Below, in pieces: positions 41,966-49,135 of a stretch of DNA of 64,000 nt (positions within the stretch are counted from its first letter, which is position 1; every line of letters starts with the position of its first letter). A model generated the notes under the pieces. That model did no database searches, had not been told where the DNA came from, and was given only the letters and a program-made list of their open reading frames with translations. A program made the translations under genes and the position numbers. The stretch is from JBAZOO01 sp041648735 (GTDB lineage: Bacteria > Verrucomicrobiota > Lentisphaeria > Oligosphaerales > CAITYL01). The stretch is from assembly GCA_041648735.1 (NCBI GenBank), contig JBAZOO010000020.1:1-64000 (forward strand), in the 5' to 3' direction.

Positions 41966-42625
41966 TCAGCGGGCCGGTTTCGCGCCGTTGCGGATGGCGC
42001 TGGCGACGCGGCCGGCGACCAGCTCGTAGCCTTCGCCGTTGGGGTGGATGCTGTCGGCCATTAGGGCGGGGTTGCCGAGCAGGCCACCCAGCAGGTCCGG
42101 CACGAAGAGGACGCCGGTTTCCCGGCAGAGCCGGCGCTGGCGTGCGGTCAGCCGCGGCAGCAGCGGGTAGGTGACGCCGGTGTAGACGACGGCGGCGCCG
42201 CGGCGCTGGAGTTCGCGGAAGATCTGGGCCAGGTTCTCTTGGGTCGCCGCGAAGGGGACACGGTTGAGGAGGTCGTTGCCACCGAGGGTGACGACCACCA
42301 CTGGCGCCCGGAGTCCGGGGGCGTCCAGCAGGCGGGCGAGGGCGTCCGCGGTGGTTGCGCCGGGGAAGCCGGCGGCCGTGACTTCGCGGCCGAGCTGCTG
42401 GCCAAGCTGGGCGGGGTAGGCCGTTTCCGCGGAGTCCGCGCCGTTGCCGGCGACCAGGCTGTCGCCGAAACAGAGGATGCTTCCCGCCGCCAGGTTTTCA
42501 CCGTTGATGACCGGCCAGGGCCGGCGGCCCCAGGCCAGTCCGAGCAGGATTGTCAGGAGCAGGGCGGCGCTGGCGGTCAGCAGCCAGTGGCGCTTCATCC
42601 AGGGGATGGTGCTTTCAAGATCCAT
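41966..42625 (-). CDS. GDSL/SGNH-type esterase (TesA-like)
   Basis: A 219-residue membrane-anchored or exported esterase. A hydrophobic segment (about 13-32) precedes ILCFGDSLVAGNG, the block I GDSL motif with the nucleophile Ser; VVVTLGGNDLLN is block III and DSIHPNGEGY block V with the catalytic Asp and His. This order is that of the arylesterase/thioesterase I group, which hydrolyses acyl esters and thioesters. Starts at 42625 or 42598 are possible; neither has a clear ribosome site. A short broken reading frame with a good ribosome site lies directly upstream and may have been translated into it. Confidence 0.88.
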   Translation of the reverse strand: MDLESTIPWMKRHWLLTASAALLLTILLGLAWGRRPWPVINGENLAAGSILCFGDSLVAGNGADSAETAYPAQLGQQLGREVTAAGFPGATTADALARLLDAPGLRAPVVVVTLGGNDLLNRVPFAATQENLAQIFRELQRRGAAVVYTGVTYPLLPRLTARQRRLCRETGVLFVPDLLGGLLGNPALMADSIHPNGEGYELVAGRVASAIRNGAKPAR

Positions 42626-42639
42626 GGCGGCTTGGTGGT

Positions 42640-42743
42640 TCAGGGTGTTTCCCGGCGGGCCAGCCGTTCCTGGACGTCCGCCTGGAAGCGGCGGCTGGCC
42701 GCCAGGCCGAGGCTGTGGAGACGACCAGGTTGTCCTTCGCCAT
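42640..42743 (-). pseudogene. Possible frameshifted small ORF upstream of the esterase
   Basis: From 42743 the frame MAKDNLVV follows GGAAAGG at good distance and a TATAGT -10-like box (42763-42768). After eight codons the original frame degenerates, but a shifted frame continues HSLGLAASRRFQADVQERLARRETP and stops at 42640, with 21 of 22 codons ending in G or C as in true genes here. A single frameshift would restore a protein of about 34 residues. Otherwise the 330-base gap 42626-42955 holds only the promoter of the DUF1638 gene. Confidence 0.35.
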
Positions 42744-42880
42744 GGCCGCACCCTTTCCGCATACTATAAGGTGCTGGTGCTTCGCCATTGGGCAAGTCGT
42801 TCCAGTCGCCGCTTTCCATCACGGATGAGCGCGGTTGGCAATGGTGGCCGCGGCGGGGGCGCAAATCCGGCAATCGGGAA

Positions 42881-42909
42881 TGGACGTCCGTGTCGCCCAA
42901 GGCTATAGT
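42881..42909 (+). promoter_or_regulatory. Promoter of the DUF1638 gene
   Basis: TGGACG, 17 bases, TATAGT, ending 46 bases before the start codon at 42956. Confidence 0.5.
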
Positions 42910-42955
42910 TCCTGCCCCTGCCCCTGCTCCGGAAAACGGCCACCCCCAAAAAACC

Positions 42956-43723
42956 ATGGCACACTTCAAGCTCATCTCCTGCAACGTCTTCCTCCGCGAA
43001 GCCTGCCATTGCCTGGCGCGGACTCCGCCGGTGGTGGACGTCGAATTCCTCGAACTGGGGCAGCACGCCGACAGCGCCGGGCTGCGCCGGCTCTTGCAGG
43101 ACCGCATCACTGCCGCCGGCGGCGATCCCCGGCACCATGACGCCATCCTCCTGCTCTACGGCCTCTGCGGCAACGCCACCGTCGGCCTGCGCAATTCCAC
43201 CGCCGTCCCGCTCGTGTTGCCCCGGGCCCACGACTGCGCGACCCTGCTGCTCGGCTCGCGCCAGCGCTTCGAACAACATTTCGCGGCGGCGCCCAGCACG
43301 CCGTTCAGCTCCGTCGGCTACCTGGAACGCGGCGACTATTTCCTGCGGCCGCCCGGCGAAACCGGCACCGCCCCCCAGGTGGCATACGGCGACGGCTTCG
43401 CGGCGCTGGTGGAGCAGCATGGCGAGGAGAACGCGCGCTACATCTGGGAGACCATGCACCCGCGAGGGGCGGACTCCAACCGGGCGCTGTTCATCGAGCT
43501 GCCGGAGACCGCCGGGCTGGGGCATGCGGAGCGCTGCCGCGCCCAGGCCGCGGCGGAGGGCAAGGAGTTTGTGCTGTTGCCCGGCTCCCTGCGGCTGATT
43601 GAACGGCTGCTGGCGGGCGACTGGCCGGCGGACGAGTTCCTGGTCGTGCCCCCCGGCCATGAGATCACCGGCGTCTACGACTGGGCGGAGATCGTCCGCC
43701 ACCGCCCCGCCACCACCCCCTGA
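42956..43723 (+). CDS. DUF1638-family protein
   Basis: A 255-residue protein of the DUF1638 family. Diagnostic strings: FKLISCNVFLREACHC at the start, VDVEFLELGQHAD, DAILLLYGLCGNATVGL (about 62-78), VLPRAHDCATLLLGSRQRFEQHF (about 86-108) and the Trp/Tyr-rich middle. The conserved Cys (9, 17, 72, 94) and His (32, 92) suggest a metal site. Members occur in anaerobes beside corrinoid-dependent methyltransferases; no reaction is proved. UroD-like proteins elsewhere in this window fit such metabolism. Start chosen at MAHFKL because of family alignment; an in-frame codon farther upstream is not supported. Confidence 0.85.
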   Translation: MAHFKLISCNVFLREACHCLARTPPVVDVEFLELGQHADSAGLRRLLQDRITAAGGDPRHHDAILLLYGLCGNATVGLRNSTAVPLVLPRAHDCATLLLGSRQRFEQHFAAAPSTPFSSVGYLERGDYFLRPPGETGTAPQVAYGDGFAALVEQHGEENARYIWETMHPRGADSNRALFIELPETAGLGHAERCRAQAAAEGKEFVLLPGSLRLIERLLAGDWPADEFLVVPPGHEITGVYDWAEIVRHRPATTP

Positions 43724-43773
43724 TGCCCAGTTGCAGGCACAGGCAAGAATGCCGGTGCCAAGTTCCCCGTCGC

Positions 43774-44754
43774 CTACGCCGCCGGCAGCGTCAGCCCCAG
43801 CGCCGCCAGCGCCGCCAGGAAATCGGCGGGCGGCGGGGCGGTGGCCTCGACGGTGGCGCCGGTCCGCGGATGGGGGAAGCTGAGCTTCCAACTGTGGAGC
43901 ATCTGCCGGGCGGGCATGGGTTCGAGCCCTTGCTTGCGCCCGCCGTAGAGCCCGTCGCCCAGCACGGGATGCTTGAGGTGGGCGAGATGCACCCGGATCT
44001 GGTGGGTGCGGCCGGTGAGGATGCACACCCGCACCAGGGAGATGCCCCGCGCCTCGCCGACCACCGCGTAGTGGCTCTCCGACGGCTTGCCGCCAAACTT
44101 GAGCACGGCCATCCTCTTGCGGTCGTACAGGTGCCGGCCGATGCAGGCTTCGACCTTCCCGCTTTGGGCCGCAAACGGGCCGCCGGCGGCCAGGGCGAGG
44201 TAGACCTTGCCGGTCCGGTGCTCCTTGAACGCCTCCCGCAGCCGGGTGAGCGCGTCGGGGGTGCGGGCGATGACCAGGGCGCCGGAGGTGTCCTTGTCCA
44301 GGCGGTGGACGATGCCGGGGCGCATCTCCTCGTCGATCATCTCCGCGAACTCCGTCTCCGCGTGGGCGAGCAGTCCCTGGACGAGGGTGCCGGTCCAGTT
44401 GCCCTTGGCGGGATGCACGACCATGCCGGCGGGCTTGTTGATCACGAAGAAGTCGGGGTCTTCGAGGATGATGTCCAGGTCCATCTTCTCCGGCTTGAGG
44501 GTGAAGGGGCGCTCCACCGGCCAGTGGACGGTCACGGCATCGCCCGGCTTGACCGCGTCGGACGGGCGGGCGCGCTTGCCGTTGAGCGAAACCTGGTCAT
44601 CCTTGATCTTCTGCTGGAACCAGGCGCGCGACTTTTGCGGCAGGCTGTGCGCCAGGAAGAGGTCGAGCCGTTCGCCGGCGGCTTCCGGGGGGACCGTGAG
44701 GATTTGCGGCGGCGGGGCGGCGGCATCGGTGCTGTCCGTCTCGGGCGTCGTCAT
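43774..44754 (-). CDS. rluD: Ribosomal large-subunit pseudouridine synthase, RluD-like
   Basis: A 326-residue RluA-family enzyme that converts uridines of 23S rRNA to pseudouridine. An S4 RNA-binding domain (about 26-85, ERLDLFLAHSLPQKSRAWFQQKI) leads to the catalytic domain, whose PGIVHRLDKDTSGALVIA (about 146-163) contains the catalytic Asp. LTGRTHQIRVHLAHLKHPVLGDGLYG is the C-terminal signature. Fusion with S4 and this length point to RluD (helix 69) more than RluA or RluC, though specificity is inferred. Start overlaps the lgt stop by ATGA. Confidence 0.92.
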   Translation of the reverse strand: MTTPETDSTDAAAPPPQILTVPPEAAGERLDLFLAHSLPQKSRAWFQQKIKDDQVSLNGKRARPSDAVKPGDAVTVHWPVERPFTLKPEKMDLDIILEDPDFFVINKPAGMVVHPAKGNWTGTLVQGLLAHAETEFAEMIDEEMRPGIVHRLDKDTSGALVIARTPDALTRLREAFKEHRTGKVYLALAAGGPFAAQSGKVEACIGRHLYDRKRMAVLKFGGKPSESHYAVVGEARGISLVRVCILTGRTHQIRVHLAHLKHPVLGDGLYGGRKQGLEPMPARQMLHSWKLSFPHPRTGATVEATAPPPADFLAALAALGLTLPAA

Positions 44755-45560
44755 TCGGCCGGCCGCCTTTCGCCATGCCGTTGGAGGAGGAGGAAGAGGC
44801 CGAGGGCGGCGGGGAAGAGCGGCAAGGCGAGGGCCTGGGCGGGGGTGAAGGGGCCGATGAAGTCGGCATGGTCGCCGCGCCCGAACTCGATGAAAAAGCG
44901 GCCGGCGGCATAGGCGGCGAGATAGAGGGCGAAGAGCTGCCCCCGACGCGGCAGCCGCCGCTCGGCCCAGAGCAGGGTGCCGGCCAGCAGCAGGTTGAAA
45001 GCCGCCTCGAACAATTGCACGGGCAGGACCGGCAGGGCCGCGGCGGCATTGGGCGGGATGAGGCCGGCCTCGGCCTGGGCGCGGAACACGTCGCTCGCCC
45101 GGCCGTAGCTGAAGGCCAGGAAGGAGTCCGAGCGGTGGCCGTGGCAGCAGCCGTTGAGGAAGCAGCCGACCCGGCCGAAGGCGTGGGCCAGCGCCAGCGT
45201 CGGCGCCAGCAGGTCGGCCACTTCGCCCTTGGGCAGCTTCTTCCAGTGGCAGAAGCCGAGCAGCGCCAGGCCGGCGGCGAGGAAGCCGCCATAGAACACC
45301 AGGCCGCCATGGTCAATGCGCACGATCTCCGCCAGGTTGCCCCGGAAGGCCGGCCAGAACTGGATCACGTACCAGAGCCGGGCGCCGGCCAGCCCGGCGA
45401 AGGCGGCGACAAACACCAGGTCCGCGGCGCGGTCGCCGCCGATCCGGCTGCGCTTCGCCCGCGCTTGCAGCAGGGCATAGCCGGCGGCAAAGCCGAGGGC
45501 GAAGAGGATGCCATACCAGCGGATGCTGAGCGGTCCGAGATGGAAGGCGACGGGATCCAT
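44751..45560 (-). CDS. lgt: Prolipoprotein diacylglyceryl transferase
   Basis: A 269-residue integral membrane enzyme that moves diacylglycerol from phosphatidylglycerol to the lipobox Cys of prolipoproteins. RWYGILFALGF near the N-terminus, HGGLVFYGGFLAAG (about 93-106), and the signature GRVGCFLNGCCHG (about 134-146) with its essential Arg and Asn are present, as are seven hydrophobic segments. The lipoproteins at 818-1717 and 49136-50086 would be its substrates. It is co-transcribed with rluD. Start at 45560 with GGAG upstream. A weak TACATT -10 box lies about 40 bases further up. Confidence 0.95.
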   Translation of the reverse strand: MDPVAFHLGPLSIRWYGILFALGFAAGYALLQARAKRSRIGGDRAADLVFVAAFAGLAGARLWYVIQFWPAFRGNLAEIVRIDHGGLVFYGGFLAAGLALLGFCHWKKLPKGEVADLLAPTLALAHAFGRVGCFLNGCCHGHRSDSFLAFSYGRASDVFRAQAEAGLIPPNAAAALPVLPVQLFEAAFNLLLAGTLLWAERRLPRRGQLFALYLAAYAAGRFFIEFGRGDHADFIGPFTPAQALALPLFPAALGLFLLLQRHGERRPAE

Positions 45561-45706
45561 GGTTGCCGAGTCTCCAGGCGGTGCGGAAACGGATTCCGGC
45601 AATGTAGCGGGCGGCGGCGAAAAAGCACGGCTGTCTCCACAGGTGGCCAAATCCGCCCGTGGCCCTCCTGAAGGCGCCGCTGCCCGGCCCCGCTGGGGCC
45701 GGAGCC

Positions 45707-45887
45707 TAAAGCCCCCGGCTTCAGCCGGGGGGCTGGCGATCCAGCCAGCCGGTTGCGCCCTGGAGGGGCGCGAGTGCGGCGGTTTTTGCCTTCCAGCGCC
45801 TCTGGGGGCGGCCATCACTCGCGCCCCGCTGGGGCGCAACTCAACCCTGTGGAACCCCCAGACCCCCGGCTGAAGCCGGGGGCTTTA
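45707..45887. repeat. 181-bp nested inverted-repeat element
   Basis: Perfect 25-base inverted repeats (TAAAGCCCCCGGCTTCAGCC... at 45707-45731 and its complement at 45863-45887) flank a second inverted pair (GTTGCGCCCTGGAGGGGCGC and its near-complement at 45816-45841). Each terminal repeat is itself a palindrome around CGGCTTCAGCCG. Noncoding; resembles a REP-doublet or miniature element. Confidence 0.85.
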
Positions 45888-45898
45888 TTCCCTGGCCC

Positions 45899-46082
45899 CC
45901 GCTGGGGGCCGCGCCTGGTGCCTCCTGGGGACAGTGGACGACTTCGGTGGGGTCGCCGTTCGTGTCAAGATCCCGCTGGGGGCCGCGCCTGGTGCCTCAT
46001 GGGGACAGTGGACGACTTCGGTGGGGTCGCCGTTCGTGTCAAGATCCCGCTGGGGGCCGCGCCTGGTGCCTCATGGGGACAG
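45899..46082. repeat. 74-bp tandem repeat, two and a half copies
   Basis: Unit starts CCGCTGGGGGCCGCGCCTGG at 45899, 45973 and 46047, exact period 74, with one base difference between copies; the third is cut at about 46082. It abuts the nested inverted repeat and precedes the Nudix promoter. Frames through it are shared by all copies but lack a start signal. Confidence 0.92.
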
Positions 46083-46150
46083 GCAGCAGGCGTCGGCGGG
46101 TTGCGCCACGCCGCCAACCGAATTGTCAGGCACCCCTGTCGCCGGCCGGG

Positions 46151-46179
46151 TTGGCAAAGGGGCGGGGCGGCGCTACACT
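46151..46179 (+). promoter_or_regulatory. Promoter of the Nudix gene
   Basis: TTGGCA, 17 bases, TACACT, ending 74 bases before the start codon. Confidence 0.6.
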
Positions 46180-46252
46180 GGCGGGCTGGCGGGGCGGCGC
46201 GGGCGGCTCCTTGCGGGGTGCGCCCCGCCCCGCGAACGGAGGCACGACGTCC

Positions 46253-46825
46253 ATGACCCATGCGCCCAAGCGGCTGGCCCGCCGGGATCTGGCCCTCGGC
46301 AACTGGCTGAAGCTGATGGAGATCGAATACCAGGGGCACGACGGCAAGGTCCGCACCTGGGAGGCGGCCGGCCGCCGGCACCAGCAGGGGGCGGTGATGG
46401 TCATCGCCCAATTGCAGCCTTCGGGCCGCTACGTGCTCGTCGAGCAGTACCGGCCGCCGATGGACGCGATGGTCGTCGAGTTCCCCGCCGGCCTGATCGA
46501 TCCCGGCGAGGAGCCGCTGGCCACCGCCGGGCGCGAACTCCGCGAGGAGACCGGCTACGTCGGGAGCATCCGCTGGCACAGCCGCCTCTGCCTCAGTTCG
46601 CCGGGCATGAGCGGCGAAGCCTTCTACCAAGTCGTGATGGCGGTGGATGAGGAGCTGCCGGAAAACCGCAATCCCCGGCCGGCCTGGGACGAGAGCGAGC
46701 ACATCCTCACCCACTTGGTCGCCCCCGCCGAGCTGGGCGCTTTCCTGCGGGAGAAGGAGGCGGCGGGCGCCATCCTCGACAGCAAGCTGGTCGCCTTCTG
46801 CCTGGGCGCCGGCCAGCGCTGGTGA
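46253..46825 (+). CDS. Nudix hydrolase (ADP-ribose pyrophosphatase type)
   Basis: A 190-residue Nudix enzyme. The Nudix box GLIDPGEEPLATAGRELREETGY (about 81-103) fits GX5EX7REUXEEXGU and binds magnesium. The segment before it, VLVEQYRPPMDAMVVEFPAG, is the hallmark of ADP-ribose pyrophosphatases (NudF/ADPRase), which split ADP-ribose into AMP and ribose-5-phosphate. Start at 46253 with GGAGG upstream. Monocistronic, with its own promoter after the tandem repeat, and convergent with the Mut7-C gene. Confidence 0.92.
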   Translation: MTHAPKRLARRDLALGNWLKLMEIEYQGHDGKVRTWEAAGRRHQQGAVMVIAQLQPSGRYVLVEQYRPPMDAMVVEFPAGLIDPGEEPLATAGRELREETGYVGSIRWHSRLCLSSPGMSGEAFYQVVMAVDEELPENRNPRPAWDESEHILTHLVAPAELGAFLREKEAAGAILDSKLVAFCLGAGQRW

Positions 46826-46889
46826 TTCCAAGCGGGCGGCACGCCCGGCGATGGCGGCTGCGGAGTCCGCATTGCCCTCGCCTGGCGGC

Positions 46890-47648
46890 TCATGGTTCCG
46901 GCGCCGACGGGGCGAGGGCGGCGGCGACCAATTTCTCCAGCCGCGGCTGGTGCGTGCCCGGCCAGTAGACGGCCTGGCAGCCGGTGCATTGGAAGAAGGC
47001 CGGCGCGGTGCGCCAGGTGAAGGCGGGGACGCGGCCGGCGACGGCGGCCCGGGGGACTTCCACGAGCGGGGCGTTGCAGCGGAGGCAGCGGCTGAAGGGG
47101 CGGGCGGCCCGGGCCAGGTCGAGCCGCGCCAGGACCAGCCGCACCTGCTGGTCGGCCAGGTCGCCCCGGACGAAAATGGCGTGGGTGACGCTGCGGCGCA
47201 TCAGCAGCCCCCGGTCGCGGGTCAGCAGGATGCGCCCCTCGGCGGCGGCGCATTCCGCCAGGGCGCGGTCGTCCCAAGCGCGGTTGTAGAGGCAGTCGAA
47301 GCCGAGGAGGCGGAGGCGGCGCGCCAGCTTGCCCAGATGCACGTCGGCCACGAAGCGGCATTCCCGCAGCGGCGGCCGGCCGAGGCGCGCGGCGGCCTGG
47401 ATGTCGAGGCTCTCGAAGGTGGGATAGACGCTGACCCGGTCGCCGTCGCGCACCCGGTGGTCGAAGCCGACCGCCTCGCCGTTGACCAGGATCAGGTCCA
47501 CCTCCGAATGGGGCACCCCCTGGGACTCGATGAGGTCCTTGACGGAGCGCGCCTCCGGGAAGCTCACCCGGAACGGCTGTTTCCGGCGGCCCGGGGGGAG
47601 GAAGTCGTTCAGCTCTTCGTAGAAGCGGAGTTCGACGGTGTGGGGCAT
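46890..47648 (-). CDS. Mut7-C RNase-domain protein with ubiquitin-like N-terminus
   Basis: A 252-residue protein of Mut7-C architecture. Residues 1-80 are a beta-grasp ubiquitin-like domain (VELRFYEELNDFL, VKDLIESQGVPHSEVDLILVNGE, VRDGDRVSVYP). Residues 95-180 are a PIN-like RNase fold with acids in FVADVHLGKLARRLRLLGFD and LLTRDRGLL. The rest is a four-Cys zinc ribbon (CLRCN ... CTGC, about 192 and 226). It probably cuts RNA, with the target unknown; the nematode homologue MUT-7 trims small RNAs. No partner gene is evident; upstream is the initiator tRNA. Confidence 0.9.
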   Translation of the reverse strand: MPHTVELRFYEELNDFLPPGRRKQPFRVSFPEARSVKDLIESQGVPHSEVDLILVNGEAVGFDHRVRDGDRVSVYPTFESLDIQAAARLGRPPLRECRFVADVHLGKLARRLRLLGFDCLYNRAWDDRALAECAAAEGRILLTRDRGLLMRRSVTHAIFVRGDLADQQVRLVLARLDLARAARPFSRCLRCNAPLVEVPRAAVAGRVPAFTWRTAPAFFQCTGCQAVYWPGTHQPRLEKLVAAALAPSAPEP

Positions 47649-47770
47649 GGTCCGGCGGCTCCTGGCGTGGCGTGGCCGCGCGGCCCCAGGGCGGCGCCGC
47701 GCCCTGCCTCACCCTATCGCCATCCCGCGGCTTCCGCAATGCCCGCGGCGGCCGGGCGGCGGAAAAAGGA

Positions 47771-47799
47771 AAGGCCCGAGGTTGGGTGCCTCGGGCCTT
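47771..47799 (-). terminator. Terminator of the initiator tRNA gene
   Basis: Perfect 11-bp stem AAGGCCCGAGG / CCTCGGGCCTT with a 7-base loop, then TCCTTTTTCC on the minus strand, just past the CCA end of the tRNA. Confidence 0.88.
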
Positions 47800-47805
47800 C
47801 GGATA

Positions 47806-47882
47806 TGGTAGCGGGGGTTGGATTTGAACCAACGACCTTCAGGTTATGAGCCTGACAAGCTACCGGACTGCTCTACCCCGCA
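47806..47882 (-). tRNA. Initiator tRNA-fMet (CAU)
   Basis: A 77-base tRNA with encoded CCA. Anticodon CAU in the loop CTCATAA; acceptor stem GCGGGG/CCCCGC; T loop GGTTCAAATCC. Position 1 (U) does not pair with 72 (U), the hallmark of bacterial initiators, which bars elongation factor Tu and admits formylation. The anticodon stem has G-C pairs at 30-40 and 31-39, with A-U at 29-41 in place of the third G-C. Its own promoter and terminator flank it. Confidence 0.95.
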
Positions 47883-47898
47883 ATCAGTGACGGCCATT

Positions 47899-47926
47899 AT
47901 TATAGCATTGAAGCGGGCGGTTGCAA
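47899..47926 (-). promoter_or_regulatory. Promoter of the tRNA-fMet gene
   Basis: On the minus strand TTGCAA, 16 bases, TATAAT (perfect -10). The predicted start of transcription lies about 10 bases before the tRNA. Confidence 0.75.
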
Positions 47927-47937
47927 GCCAGGCAGCC

Positions 47938-47966
47938 AAAAAAAAGTTGGCCGCGGCCGGCCGCCC
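47938..47966 (-). terminator. Probable terminator of manC
   Basis: On the minus strand a GGCCG-GCCG-CGGCC hairpin, preceded by a second GC palindrome, runs into AAC and eight to nine T. It lies 15-45 bases past the manC stop and before the tRNA promoter. Confidence 0.55.
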
Positions 47967-47980
47967 CGGGGCGGGGCGGT

Positions 47981-49093
47981 TCAGAGCTGGAGCGCGCCGC
48001 GCTTGCGGAGTTCGGCGACCACCGCCTTGACGTCCTGGGCCCGGTGCTTGGGGAGGACGAGCACGGCGTCGCCGGCGACGATCACCGCCACGTCGTCCAG
48101 CCCGACGACGCCGACGGCCATGCGCGCGGCGCCGGGGGCGTTGTAGACGATGCAGTTGCGGGAGTCAATGAGGACGGGGTCGCCGGTGGCGACGTTGCCG
48201 GCGGGGTCGGCGGGGAGGGTGCGGTCGAGGGCGTCCCAGGCGCCGATGTCGTCCCAGGGGAATTCGGCGCGGGCGGCGAGGACGCGGCGGGCGCGTTCGA
48301 GGAGGGCGAAGTCAATGGAGATGTCGTCGAGGCTGGCGAAGGCGAGGTCGGCGCTTTCGGCGTCGCCGGCGCCGAGGGCGGCATCAATGCGGCCGAGGGC
48401 GGCGGCGGCTTCGGGGCTGGCGGCGGCGAGTTCGGCGCGGAAGGCGGAGAGGCGCCAGAAGAACATGCCGCTGTTCCAGAGGAAGCGGCCGGTTTCGAGG
48501 AACTGCTGGGCGGTGCCGCGGTCCGGCTTTTCGCGGAAACGGCGGACGGGGAAGACGCGGACACCGGCGGCGCTCTGGAGGACGGGGGCGGCGGCTTCGG
48601 GGATTTCGATGTAGCCGTAGCCGGTTTCCGGGCGGGTGGGGGGGACGCCGATGGTTACCAGGGCGGGGGACTGCTCGGCGGCGGCGAGGGCGGCGTCCAG
48701 GGTGGCGCGGAAGCCCTCGGGGTTGCCGATCTGGTGGTCGGCGGTGACCACGGCCAGGGTGGGGTCGGTGGCGGGGCCGAAGCGCTGGCGGAGCTGGGCG
48801 GCGGCCCAGACCAGGCAGCCGGTGGTGTTGCGCTTGCAGGGTTCGGCGAGGATGTTTGCCGCGGGCAGCCCGAGCCCGGCGTGGCGGATGCTCTCCACCA
48901 GGTGGCGGGCGGTGACGACGAAGAGCCGTTCCGCCGGGATCAGTGGCAGCAGGCGATCCACCGCCTCCTGGAGCAGGGAGCGGTGCGGGTCGGCGAGGTT
49001 GAGCAGTTGCTTGGGATGCTCGCGGCGGGAGAGGGGCCAGAAGCGTTCGCCGGAGCCACCGGCCATGATGACGGCCACACGCAGGTTGGACAT
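47981..49093 (-). CDS. manC: Mannose-1-phosphate guanylyltransferase
   Basis: A 370-residue nucleotidyltransferase that makes GDP-mannose from mannose-1-phosphate and GTP for exopolysaccharide and glycan synthesis. The start VAVIMAGGSGERFWPLSRREHPKQLL holds the GTP-binding GGSGxRxWP motif; ILAEPCKRNTTGC corresponds to the usual EPxGRNTAP but with Cys-Lys in place of the common pair; FVVTAR, VVTADHQIG and FREKPDRGTAQQFL are conserved. No PMI domain follows, so it is the short monofunctional type. It is 42 bases after the glutaminyl-cyclase-like gene, probably the same transcript. Confidence 0.9.
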   Translation of the reverse strand: MSNLRVAVIMAGGSGERFWPLSRREHPKQLLNLADPHRSLLQEAVDRLLPLIPAERLFVVTARHLVESIRHAGLGLPAANILAEPCKRNTTGCLVWAAAQLRQRFGPATDPTLAVVTADHQIGNPEGFRATLDAALAAAEQSPALVTIGVPPTRPETGYGYIEIPEAAAPVLQSAAGVRVFPVRRFREKPDRGTAQQFLETGRFLWNSGMFFWRLSAFRAELAAASPEAAAALGRIDAALGAGDAESADLAFASLDDISIDFALLERARRVLAARAEFPWDDIGAWDALDRTLPADPAGNVATGDPVLIDSRNCIVYNAPGAARMAVGVVGLDDVAVIVAGDAVLVLPKHRAQDVKAVVAELRKRGALQL

Positions 49094-49135
49094 GGTTGGT
49101 TCCTTTGGCCTGAATGATTCACCACGGAGATCAGG

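Noticed and set aside
45947..46252. An N-terminal extension of the Nudix protein
   Set aside because: The upstream frame runs through the 74-bp tandem repeat and past the promoter; the start at 46253 has a good ribosome site.
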